Shown here: piece after piece, positions 31,134 through 41,959 of the stretch
Layout: every line of letters begins with the position of its first letter
How positions within the stretch are numbered: the stretch's first letter is position 1
Notes under the pieces: model-generated
What the model was told of the DNA's origin: nothing
Database searches by the model: none
Seen by the model: the letters and a program-made list of their open reading frames with translations, nothing else
Position numbers and translations under genes: made by a program
Source: an uncultured Collinsella sp.
Lineage (GTDB): Bacteria; Actinomycetota; Coriobacteriia; Coriobacteriales; Coriobacteriaceae
NCBI GenBank assembly: GCA_902494195.1
Contig: CABUSH010000014.1
Span: 1 to 53,822 of the forward strand
Length of the DNA: 53,822 nt
Reading direction: 5' to 3'

Positions 31134-32036
31134 ATGCGGCCCGGGGGCACTCAGACAAAGCATGGCGCCGCGGTGCGCATGCGACGCCGGCTGGGCCTGG
31201 CGCCTCGGGCGTGTGTGCTGCTGTCTTGCTCGCTCGTGCTGGTCATAGCCGGTGTTTCGGCTTATGGCATGACGGTGCCGTCCATGGTGCAGGCGCATGC
31301 TGCGCGTGAGCTGCATATTGGGCGCAAGGCCAAAAGCGACTTGGGAACGACAACCGGATATACGTGGGCGAGCGTGGTCTCGCACGTTGTGTTCGGTGGC
31401 GACGATGCGGACAGTCCCGAAACATCGGACAACGAGGTTACGCTGGCAAACGGCAAGACCATCGTGCTCACCAACACCAAGATCATCACGAAGCTTTCCA
31501 ACAACAGTGTGGCATCCGTCATAAATAAGGCCGAGCAGCAGAAGGGGCAGGACGCCCAACAGACAGGCAAGCCCGGCGGTTCGGGTTCGTCTGGCTCCAG
31601 CTCCGATTCGTCGGGCGGCGGTTCCGGTTCGGGCTCCGCCTCTGGCGGTGGATCTTCGGGTGATGGCTCGACGGACGGCGGTACCGGCGGGGACGCGGGC
31701 TCGGGTGGTCTCTCGGCTGCCGAGGAAGAGAGTATCCACAGCTGGCTCGTGACCAAATACAATATGCTCGATGGCTATGTCGCCCGCGCCAATAGCGTGG
31801 TGTCGACCTATAACGCCACGGGCGATACCGGACCGTGCGACACCCTGGCGAATGACATGTTTGTTATCCGTGCCGAGTTCGGTCGACAAAGGTTCTCGAC
31901 CAAATCTAAGTGGTATCGGCAGTATGCCAATCTGTGGGGCTGCTATACCAACCTGTGTCAATGGGTTGGGCACTACGGCAACGACGACGTCGCGCTCAAC
32001 AACTTCAACACCAATGTGGCGGCGATCGCCTTATGA
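31134..32036 (+). CDS. Anchored or secreted Ser/Gly-rich protein, unknown function
   Basis: 300 residues. A basic N-terminus leads to a hydrophobic helix (VLLSCSLVLVIAGVSAYGM) at about 25-45, a signal anchor or signal peptide. A charged region with ANGKTIVLTNTKIITKLSN follows. Then comes a Ser/Gly/Asp-rich linker of about 55 residues, and a C-terminal domain of about 100 residues with several Trp, Tyr and Cys (CDTLANDMFVIRAEFGRQRF, WGCYTNLCQW). GGAGGAG precedes ATG 31134. It overlaps the next kinase gene by four bases, suggesting a sensor or substrate role for the kinase. The family is not recognised. Confidence 0.75.
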   Translation: MRPGGTQTKHGAAVRMRRRLGLAPRACVLLSCSLVLVIAGVSAYGMTVPSMVQAHAARELHIGRKAKSDLGTTTGYTWASVVSHVVFGGDDADSPETSDNEVTLANGKTIVLTNTKIITKLSNNSVASVINKAEQQKGQDAQQTGKPGGSGSSGSSSDSSGGGSGSGSASGGGSSGDGSTDGGTGGDAGSGGLSAAEEESIHSWLVTKYNMLDGYVARANSVVSTYNATGDTGPCDTLANDMFVIRAEFGRQRFSTKSKWYRQYANLWGCYTNLCQWVGHYGNDDVALNNFNTNVAAIAL

Positions 32037-33865
32037 CGAACGACCTCGCTTCTATGGCAGCCCAGTCGCCCAACCGTGATCCCATGGTGGGCCTGCGCCT
32101 GGCGCGCGTCGACGGGTTTGAGCCGGCCGTCGCCCTGGGTACGGACGAGCTTCCCGCCTACCTGCGCCGTTTTACGATGCTGTTTGCCGATGACGCCACC
32201 ATGCGCCGCGGCGGTATCGGCCGTGTGACGCGTGCCGTCAACGCGCAGGGCGAGGCCGTGGCGCTCAAGCAGCTCATCTTGCCAACGCGCGACGAATTTG
32301 ATGACGATGTCGCCCACGAGGCGCTGGTCACCAAGTTCAAGGCAGCGTTTCGTGAGGAATATGAATGCCATCGTGCTCTTTCGGGCCTTAAGGGCTTTCC
32401 CCGCCTATACGGGTGGGGCGAGGTCGACGGCGTGCCCGCGATTGTCATGGAGTGGGTCGAGGGCGAGACGCTCGCTCGCCTGCGCTCGCGCCTTGCCGTG
32501 GACGATGCCGGGCGTCTGTCGCCACTCGTGGCGGCGCGCCTGGGTCGCGACCTGTTCGATCTGCTCTGCCGCATGAGCTTGGTGGGCGAGGGTTTTGTCC
32601 ACCGCGATATCTCGCCCGCTAATATTATGGTGCGCACGGCGCGCCTGCCGCTCGACCGACAGCTTGCCGAAGGCACCTTCGACCTGTGCTTGATCGATTT
32701 TGGCTCGTCGCTGGCGCTCGAGCCCGCCTCTGCGGTGGCCGGCACCGGCGGCAAGGCGTCGTTTACCGAACGCTATGCCACGTTGCGCCGTGCGACGGTG
32801 GCCTACGCCCCGCCCGAGATGCTCACCGACGATATCCCCGACCTGCGCATGCTTCGCATGTCGCCGGCGATCGATGTCTATGCAGCGGCGAGTACGGTCT
32901 ACGAGCTCATCGCCGGTGTCGCGCCGTACGAAGTAGCGCCGGGTGCGTCGGGCTCGCGCAAAAAGACGCGCGATATCGCCAGCCCTTATCGCCTCAAGAT
33001 GGATACGCTGCCCGATTATCCCGTCGGCGCCCACGCGCCCGGCTGCGACTTGACGCAGCTGCTGCGACGCGAGCCCGATGTGGCACTTGCCGCGGCCGAA
33101 CAGGCTCAGCAGCTGGGGCTCGATCCAAATTCCGAGGATCTGCGCGATGCGCTGGCGTTTGTCGACGCTCAGCTGTTCGATGTGGTGATGGCCTGCCTGT
33201 CCTGCCATCAGGAAGATCGTCCCGAGCCGGCTGCGGTGGAGGCGGCGCTCTCGGCATTTTGCGACCACTATGCGCGAAATGTCGCCCGCTCGCTTCGCGC
33301 CGAGCCGCTCATGCCGTGCCCGATGGAGGTGTCGGGGCATGCAGCCCGGCGTGCGGCGATGGTTGGTGCGACGGTGGCATGCGGCGTGCTTTGGGCTGTG
33401 GTCGTGGTATCAGCGGCGCTGTTGGCGTCGGGCGCCCATGTGACGATTGCCGCGGGACCGCTTATGTGGTCTGGGAGGCTGCCGGCCATTATCGCCGCGC
33501 TGGCGTTGGCGCTGCCGGGCGTGGCGGGCATTGCCGCCGGAGCCTTGGCGCGCAATCGCCGCGCGGGGTTCCTGCAGGGCGTGTTGGCCCTTTCCGCCTG
33601 CGAGGTTCCGGCTCTGGTCGCACTCGCATGTGCCGTGTTTTCCCAGCATGCCGTGGCGGGTGGCCTGGTGTCCGCCATAATTGCAACCTATGCGCTCACG
33701 TGGTTTTTGCTGGCGATGGGGTTTGCCTTTGAGCTTCCCGTCGTGTCAGCACGACGTGCGAAAATTCCCATGGCGACGCCGCTTGCCGGCGGAGCCGCGG
33801 CTGCCCGCGCCTTTGGCGGGCCGGCCGAAGCATCCGACACTATCTCTGCGACCAAGGAGGGCTAA
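32033..33865 (+). CDS. Membrane Ser/Thr kinase of the second FHA locus
   Basis: 610 residues. The kinase domain has a Gly loop RRGGIGRVTRAV, VALKQL, the hinge IVMEWVEGETLA, catalytic loop HRDISPANIM and LIDFGSS, then a long insert before VAYAPPEM. A region of about 130 residues follows, then at least four hydrophobic segments (AMVGATVACGVLWAVVVV onward). There is no PASTA. ATG 32033 overlaps the stop of the preceding gene. It is distinct from the two kinases of the 15-26 kb operon. Partner and signal are unknown. Confidence 0.88.
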   Translation: MTNDLASMAAQSPNRDPMVGLRLARVDGFEPAVALGTDELPAYLRRFTMLFADDATMRRGGIGRVTRAVNAQGEAVALKQLILPTRDEFDDDVAHEALVTKFKAAFREEYECHRALSGLKGFPRLYGWGEVDGVPAIVMEWVEGETLARLRSRLAVDDAGRLSPLVAARLGRDLFDLLCRMSLVGEGFVHRDISPANIMVRTARLPLDRQLAEGTFDLCLIDFGSSLALEPASAVAGTGGKASFTERYATLRRATVAYAPPEMLTDDIPDLRMLRMSPAIDVYAAASTVYELIAGVAPYEVAPGASGSRKKTRDIASPYRLKMDTLPDYPVGAHAPGCDLTQLLRREPDVALAAAEQAQQLGLDPNSEDLRDALAFVDAQLFDVVMACLSCHQEDRPEPAAVEAALSAFCDHYARNVARSLRAEPLMPCPMEVSGHAARRAAMVGATVACGVLWAVVVVSAALLASGAHVTIAAGPLMWSGRLPAIIAALALALPGVAGIAAGALARNRRAGFLQGVLALSACEVPALVALACAVFSQHAVAGGLVSAIIATYALTWFLLAMGFAFELPVVSARRAKIPMATPLAGGAAAARAFGGPAEASDTISATKEG

Positions 33866-33868
33866 GCC

Positions 33869-34807
33869 ATGGCTTCTCAAGCTGAGCTCACCCCGTGCGG
33901 GGCAATGTTTGACATCTTTAAGCGCGCAGCGCACCTGAGCCATATCGAACTGTGCGGCCTGGTACTCTCGAGCCGCCCGCTCGCCGACGGCCGTAGTCCG
34001 CAGAGCCGTGCCGCCGATCGCTCCTGGGTTTCGCGCTTTATCGTGCGCGCGCCGGTCGGCACGCTGCAGGAACGTTATTTTGCCGATTACGGAACCTCGG
34101 CCGCGCGCATTATGTCGCAGCTGGCCCTGCGCCGTCGCAATCCCATGGACGCCGCGGCCGTGACCAATATGGTGTGCGGCCCCGCTGGCGAGTCCATGGT
34201 GCGCGCACTCGAGGAATGCCACCAGGACACGAATCTCTATCGCAATGCGCTCGAGCGCCTGTCGCAGGCGGCTGAGCTCATGCCCGCCGAGCGCGCCGAG
34301 GCCATCCTGGTACTGTTTGTCGCCGTCGGCTGCTCGGCAGATGTTCGATCCTCGGTGACCTATGCCATCGACTATGCGCACGCGACTTGCGGCGGCGCCA
34401 CATCGACCCCGCGCTCGCTGAGCATATCTTCGGTCGCGGGCGAGCACGAGGTCGCGCCGGCGCATCCGCTGGGATTGCTGCGCGTGCAAAACGGCTACGT
34501 GGTGAGCGCCCCGCGCTGGATTCAGCCGAGTGAGGAAGGCGTCGAGATCGGCGCGCTGGCGACGGGGGAAGGCGACATCACCGACGTCGGCGACGACGTC
34601 TCGGCCCGCCATGCCCATATCTGGTGCGACGATTCTGGCACATGGTTTGTCGAGGACCTGGCGTCCACCAACGGCACCGTGGTGGTAAACGGGGCCACGA
34701 GTGTATGTATTCAAGTAGAGCCTGGCCGCTCCGCCCAGCTCAACCCCGGCGACGAGCTCAAGCTCGGCGAATCCACCACCTACGCCATCCTCCTCGGCGC
34801 CCTCTAG
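33869..34807 (+). CDS. FHA-domain protein with novel N-terminal region
   Basis: 312 residues. The last 100 residues are an FHA domain (ITDVGDDVSARHAHIWCDDSGTW, VEDLASTNGTVVVNG, LNPGDELKLGESTTYAILLG). The preceding 200 are soluble, Ala/Arg-rich and not recognised, possibly an effector or adaptor domain. AAGGAGG precedes it, three bases after the kinase stop. It probably reads threonine phosphorylation made by the adjacent kinase. Confidence 0.88.
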   Translation: MASQAELTPCGAMFDIFKRAAHLSHIELCGLVLSSRPLADGRSPQSRAADRSWVSRFIVRAPVGTLQERYFADYGTSAARIMSQLALRRRNPMDAAAVTNMVCGPAGESMVRALEECHQDTNLYRNALERLSQAAELMPAERAEAILVLFVAVGCSADVRSSVTYAIDYAHATCGGATSTPRSLSISSVAGEHEVAPAHPLGLLRVQNGYVVSAPRWIQPSEEGVEIGALATGEGDITDVGDDVSARHAHIWCDDSGTWFVEDLASTNGTVVVNGATSVCIQVEPGRSAQLNPGDELKLGESTTYAILLGAL

Positions 34808-34860
34808 CCGGCAGATAGGGACGTTCCTTTTCTGCCGGCACTTGGGGACACTCCTTGGCG
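34807..34860. repeat. Intergenic GGGAC-type repeat with inverted ends
   Basis: GCCGGCAGA (34807-34815) and TCTGCCGGC (34831-34839) enclose AGGGACGTTCCTTT. A second word GGGGACACTCCTT follows at 34844. The word GGGACGTTC recurs in the inverted-repeat element at 40523-40607, so this seems to be a small dispersed intergenic family. It may also terminate the FHA operon. Confidence 0.5.
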
Positions 34861-34967
34861 CGCCAGAGCCAGTCGCCCGGGGACGGAGGGACCATTTTGG
34901 CCCTTGGCAGTCACCTAAGGTAAACCTTTACCGCCCACCTATATTTGCCGAAATATGGCTTGACGGC

Positions 34968-34977
34968 GGGGTACAAT
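34968..34977 (+). promoter_or_regulatory. Candidate -10 of the pyruvate:ferredoxin oxidoreductase gene
   Basis: GGGGTACAAT with TACAAT at 34972-34977 and the G-run seen at other promoters here. No -35 fits at 16-18 bp. Transcription from here gives a leader of about 270 nt. Confidence 0.4.
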
Positions 34978-34980
34978 AAG

Positions 34981-35258
34981 CCCGCATGCGGATTTCCGTT
35001 GCGGGCGCTTCCCATCGCCGGGGCGTGCCCGGGAGCATCCGGCATGCGGCCTTTGCGGCGCTCGGTCATGTGCAAGACGGGTAGCTGGGCCTGTGGAGCG
35101 CGTGCAGCCCTCCTCGCCTCGGCATGCCTTCTCTCCACGCCATGTACCTGCCGCTGAGTTCGCCTGCCAGATGATTGGAAGCAACAACGAAAATCCCATC
35201 ACGCCAACATCCCGGCGATCGCCGGGGCCTGTATACCTATATGAGAGGAGAGGGGTAT
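34981..35258 (+). ncRNA. Structured leader or small RNA before the PFOR gene
   Basis: No protein gene fits here. CCCGCA/TGCGGG (34981-35005) forms an early hairpin. An extended rod then spans 35080-35148: GGTA/TACC, GGC/GCC, GTGGAG/CTCCAC and GCGTGC/GCATGC (one G-U) stack with small internal loops. The fold could be a regulatory leader or an independent RNA such as a 6S-like rod. I cannot assign a family, and the SRP GGAA hairpin is absent. Confidence 0.3.
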
Positions 35259-38798
<3,540 letters not shown>

Positions 38799-38808
38799 GT
38801 CTCCCACC

Positions 38809-38933
38809 GCAGGATCTGAGGGCTGACCTTCGCGGACGTCCTCGGACATGAAAGAACCCCCGCTGCGCACTACGTGCGGCGGGGGTTCTTTCGTCCTGTG
38901 GAGTGTCCGCGAAGGTCAGCCCTCAGATCCTGC
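38809..38933 (+). terminator. Nested terminator inside a 29-bp perfect inverted repeat
   Basis: Outer arms 38809-38837 and 38905-38933 are perfect complements over 29 bp. Inside lies a second perfect 14-bp stem (38850-38863 with 38879-38892, GAAAGAACCCCCGC) ending in TTCTTTCG. The inner hairpin is a plausible terminator; the outer stem makes a roughly 125-nt two-tier hairpin far longer than termination needs. Confidence 0.75.
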
Positions 38934-39379
38934 TACGACTACGTCCTCGGATTGTGTGGGCGGATGAAGGACGTAGTTGGCGGGTATTCCATCCCTTTCG
39001 CTGTTTCGCGGCTTTGCCGCGAAACCTCGCGCCACTTTGGGGATGGATGGGGGACTTGGCTGTTGCCGCCTTTTCGGAGCTCTTCTTTATTCCTTATGCT
39101 GGATGAAAAGCCCCTTGTTTTTGCAGGGGTGCATACTCGACTTATATGTGCATAGAATCTCGTATAGTGCGAGTAAGATATTGCGCTGTCCGTTTTGTGT
39201 TTAGCAGAGATGTAGTTTGCATAATCCGACATAATCCTTGCTTCATTTAAATAAAGTCGCACGTAAATTACGTAGATATGTCTGAGCTGGAGTTCTGTAC
39301 GCTGAGCGGATAAAAACGACCGTTCACCGTTCCGCTATTTTCAAAATGAATAAAATGAGCGATAAAGAGAATATAAACC
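38934..39379. other. Gene-free region with several hairpins before carbamate kinase
   Basis: No frame here has both a ribosome site and family features. Inverted repeats seen: ACTACGTCCT (38938-38947) with AGGACGTAGT (38968-38977); GTTTCGCGGC (39003-39012) with GCCGCGAAAC (39016-39025); and an ACGTAAATTACGT palindrome at 39261-39273. TTTGCATAATC is at 39216-39226. Base composition drops to AT-rich from about 39100, as in a promoter region. Confidence 0.5.
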
Positions 39380-39417
39380 TTAATAAACTCGCGTATCGCA
39401 CGGACGCGGGTTATTAA
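39380..39417 (+). promoter_or_regulatory. Leader hairpin of the carbamate kinase gene
   Basis: TTAATAA (39380-39386) pairs with TTATTAA (39411-39417), and within it CGCGT (39390-39394) pairs with ACGCG (39404-39408). It lies 35 bases before the ATG and may control translation or processing. Confidence 0.3.
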
Positions 39418-39452
39418 TGGGTTGTAGGCCTTTTACAGAAAGGATTCCAGCA

Positions 39453-40415
39453 ATGTCTAAGCCTCTTGGTAAGCCCGATCGTATTGTCGTCGCCCTTGGC
39501 GGCAACGCCCTCGGCAACAACCCCGTCGAGCAGATCGAGGCCGTGAGCAACACCGCCCATGCCCTCCTCGGCCTCATCGAGCAGGGCAACGAGATCATCA
39601 TCACCCACGGCAACGGCCCGCAGGTCGGCATGATCCAGAACGCCTTCGCCGCTGCCCACGATGCCATCGGTACCCCCGAGATGCCGCTGCCCGAGTGCGG
39701 CGCCATGTCCCAGGGCTACATTGGTTATCACCTGCAGCAGGGCATCGGCCGCGAGATGCACAAGCGCTATAAGCGTTGGCACGCCGCCACCGTCGTCACC
39801 CAGATCGAGTGCGATCCGGATGATCCCGCGTTCAAGAACCCGACCAAGCCGATCGGTCCCTTCTATACCGAGGAGCAGGCCAAGGAGTTCATGGCCGAGG
39901 ATCCCTCCAAGGTCTTCGTCGAGGATTCCGGCCGCGGCTGGCGTCGCGTCGTCGCTTCCCCCGATCCCAAGAAGATCGTCGAGGCCGACTCCATCCTCAA
40001 CCTGCTCGACAACGAGTTCATCGTCATCGCCTGCGGTGGCGGCGGCATCCCCGTCGTCCGCGACTACGAGAACAAGGGCTGCTACAAGGGCGTTCCCGCC
40101 GTCATCGACAAGGACCTGGGCGGCGAGCTGTTGGCCGAGGACTGCGACGCTGACGTTCTGTTCCTGCTGACCGCCGTTGAGCATGTCGCCATCAACTTCG
40201 GCAAGCCCAACCAGGAGGAGCTCGAGGACCTCACCGCCGACGAGGCCGAGCGCCTGGCCGACGAGGGCCAGTTCGGCAAGGGTTCCATGGAGCCCAAGGT
40301 TCGCGCTGCTATCAAGTTCGCGCGTTCCCGCAAGGGTCGTACCTGCATCATCGGCGCTCTGGACAAGGCCGCCGAGACCATGGCCGGCCTCTCCGGTACC
40401 CGCATCCACGAGTAG
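39453..40415 (+). CDS. arcC: Carbamate kinase
   Basis: 320 residues. Transfers phosphate from carbamoyl phosphate to ADP, making ATP, ammonia and CO2. Motifs include IVVALGGNALGN, ITHGNGPQVGMI, CGAMSQGYIGY, IACGGGGIPVV and AVIDKDLGGELLA. GAAAGGA precedes ATG 39453. Arginine deiminase and ornithine carbamoyltransferase are not adjacent, so carbamoyl phosphate must come from elsewhere, for example agmatine, ureido compounds or distant arc genes. The following permease and amidohydrolase could supply a carbamoyl source (inference). Confidence 0.94.
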   Translation: MSKPLGKPDRIVVALGGNALGNNPVEQIEAVSNTAHALLGLIEQGNEIIITHGNGPQVGMIQNAFAAAHDAIGTPEMPLPECGAMSQGYIGYHLQQGIGREMHKRYKRWHAATVVTQIECDPDDPAFKNPTKPIGPFYTEEQAKEFMAEDPSKVFVEDSGRGWRRVVASPDPKKIVEADSILNLLDNEFIVIACGGGGIPVVRDYENKGCYKGVPAVIDKDLGGELLAEDCDADVLFLLTAVEHVAINFGKPNQEELEDLTADEAERLADEGQFGKGSMEPKVRAAIKFARSRKGRTCIIGALDKAAETMAGLSGTRIHE

Positions 40416-40437
40416 TCTCTACTCTGCTGCCTCTCTT

Positions 40438-40461
40438 GTGGGCGCCAGGCAAAGCGCCCAC
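40438..40461 (+). other. Hairpin after arcC
   Basis: GTGGGCGC (40438-40445) and GCGCCCAC (40454-40461), without a T-run. Probably a 3' stability hairpin before the true terminator. Confidence 0.4.
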
Positions 40462-40480
40462 AAACTAGCCTCTCTTCATG

Positions 40481-40514
40481 AGCCCCGCAGTCCGCTCCGA
40501 CTGCGGGGCTTTTG
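40481..40514 (+). terminator. Terminator of arcC
   Basis: AGCCCCGCAG (40481-40490) pairs perfectly with CTGCGGGGCT (40501-40510), followed by TTTGCTATT. Confidence 0.8.
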
Positions 40515-40522
40515 CTATTCAC

Positions 40523-40607
40523 CTAGTCATTGGGGACGTTCTTAAATGACTAGTCAAACAAGAGCGCCCCCAATGACCACTCATTTAAGTCTGTCCCCAA
40601 TGACTAG
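40523..40607. repeat. 85-bp inverted-repeat element
   Basis: Outer arms CTAGTCATTGGGGAC and complement (40523-40537, 40593-40607) and inner arms CTTAAATGA and complement (40541-40549, 40581-40589) are each perfect, separated by 3 nt on both sides. The loop contains CCCCCAATGACC, another copy of the outer word. The right end includes the stop codon of the C39-like gene. Resembles a small palindromic intergenic repeat. Confidence 0.7.
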
Positions 40608-41605
40608 TAGTAGGCCCACATGGCTTCGACTTCGTTGAGGACCTCTACGACGCCCCAGCGGCGGGCGCTGCGGTTGGCCGAGTTGGGGTCGTAGACGCCA
40701 ATCTGGTTGGCGTTGTCGATGCCGTAGAGCACGATGTAGTGGCCTACGTTGGTAAACGTACCGGGGCGCACTGCGGCGATGACGGGCGCACCCGAGCGAA
40801 GTGCTTGGGTAATCGATTCGCGATCGTTATAGAGCTGTGTTCCGTTGAGCCCTAGCTGCCACGCACCGCCTGTCATAAACGACCACTCGGTGGCACCAGT
40901 GGGGGCGTAGTTGCCGGCTTCGGCCAGTGCGCATACATCGACCGGCGTCTTATCGGTGTGGCCGGTCTTAAAGATATAGACCATGGTGAGGCAAGTGGGA
41001 CCGCAAGCGTTTTCTCGAATAGTGCCACCGGCATAGGGCAGCTCCGACCATGCGGGGTCAATTTGGTAGATGTGGGGCATGGCGCCGGCCTGCCATTGCG
41101 AGCGTGGGGTCGAGAACGCAAAGGAGTAACCGGGCGCGACGGGAGCTTTAAGCAGCTTGTCCTCGGCAGTGGGCTCAAGACCGGCTGATCCGTGGGAGAT
41201 ACAGGATCCCAAAAACACAAAGACGAGGCAGGCGGCAATGGAGCAAAGCGCAAGGCGTAGGCGGCGGGCCGGAAGCGCGTGGCTTGTGGTGTGCGACGCG
41301 GGGTGAGGGGCGGAATTGCCGCGATCGCGTTGAGGTCGCGAAAAGGAGCGCTTGACGTAGTAGTCGGTCTTACGGCGATCGTAGCGGCGTGGCTGCGATG
41401 TGCCGGTCTGGCGTTGGCGTGTGCTCGTACTTACACGGTCTGACTGCTGCACGGTACGGCTTTGCTGCCGCGAAGAAGCCCCGAGCTGCTCTTGGGGGCG
41501 CTGCGGGTTGTCGTTGTCGGAGGTGATTTTGGGCGTTGACGTGGTGCGGCCGGCAAGGCGCACGCTTTGTGGCCGTTGGTCGCCGTCATTGTATCCGTAT
41601 GCCAT
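40604..41605 (-). CDS. Membrane-anchored C39-like cysteine peptidase domain protein
   Basis: 333 residues. The first 110 are hydrophilic, Gln/Arg/Ser-rich and probably cytosolic. One membrane helix (LRLALCSIAACLVFVFLG) follows, with a lipobox-like GSCISHG. The outside C-terminal domain (about 150-333) has a peptidase C39-like pattern: Cys in RENACGPTCLTMVYIF, His in NVGHYIVLYGID and Asp in VYDPNSA. A papain-like hydrolase or inactive binding domain is possible. ATG 41605 is chosen over the in-frame GTG at 41614. No bacteriocin genes are adjacent, so peptide export is not implied. Confidence 0.78.
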   Translation of the reverse strand: MAYGYNDGDQRPQSVRLAGRTTSTPKITSDNDNPQRPQEQLGASSRQQSRTVQQSDRVSTSTRQRQTGTSQPRRYDRRKTDYYVKRSFSRPQRDRGNSAPHPASHTTSHALPARRLRLALCSIAACLVFVFLGSCISHGSAGLEPTAEDKLLKAPVAPGYSFAFSTPRSQWQAGAMPHIYQIDPAWSELPYAGGTIRENACGPTCLTMVYIFKTGHTDKTPVDVCALAEAGNYAPTGATEWSFMTGGAWQLGLNGTQLYNDRESITQALRSGAPVIAAVRPGTFTNVGHYIVLYGIDNANQIGVYDPNSANRSARRWGVVEVLNEVEAMWAYY

Positions 41606-41959
41606 TCGAATCACCTTGCCTCATGTGTAACTTGTCTATCCTACATAAAAAGATGCACGACACATGGGTATGTGCGCCAAAAGCCTGACAAATGGTATGA
41701 ACGTTGCCGCGCCGCGCGCCAAGCGTCACGGCAACAGGTATTCAAAAGCAGACAAGATGAAAGCGTCCAAGACGAATGACGTCTCCCGCCGTTCGTCCCA
41801 AAAACGGTGCCGCTCGTTTTGCAATTCTGCCTTCGGTCGAGCTGCGAGCGGCGCTGCTGCGCCAAGGCCGTATCTTAAAGCCATGGAATAAAAGCGCGCG
41901 GCAAAACGGACCGCGCAAGGGGTGACGCCAAGGGCGTCAAACAGGAAAGGAGGGGAACA
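41606..41959 (+). other. Gene-free leader region of the permease operon
   Basis: No convincing gene. It ends with two hairpins: GCGCGG/CCGCGC (41896-41901, 41911-41916) and GACGCC/GGCGTC (41924-41929, 41933-41938). The second is just before the AGGAAAGGAGGGG ribosome site. TATCCT near 41637 might be a -10. Leader-based control of the permease is possible. Confidence 0.35.

Noticed and set aside
38874..39155. Short open frames (60-93 codons) in the region after the PFOR terminator
   Set aside because: No ribosome sites, several overlapping frames of equal quality, and they begin inside the terminator hairpin.
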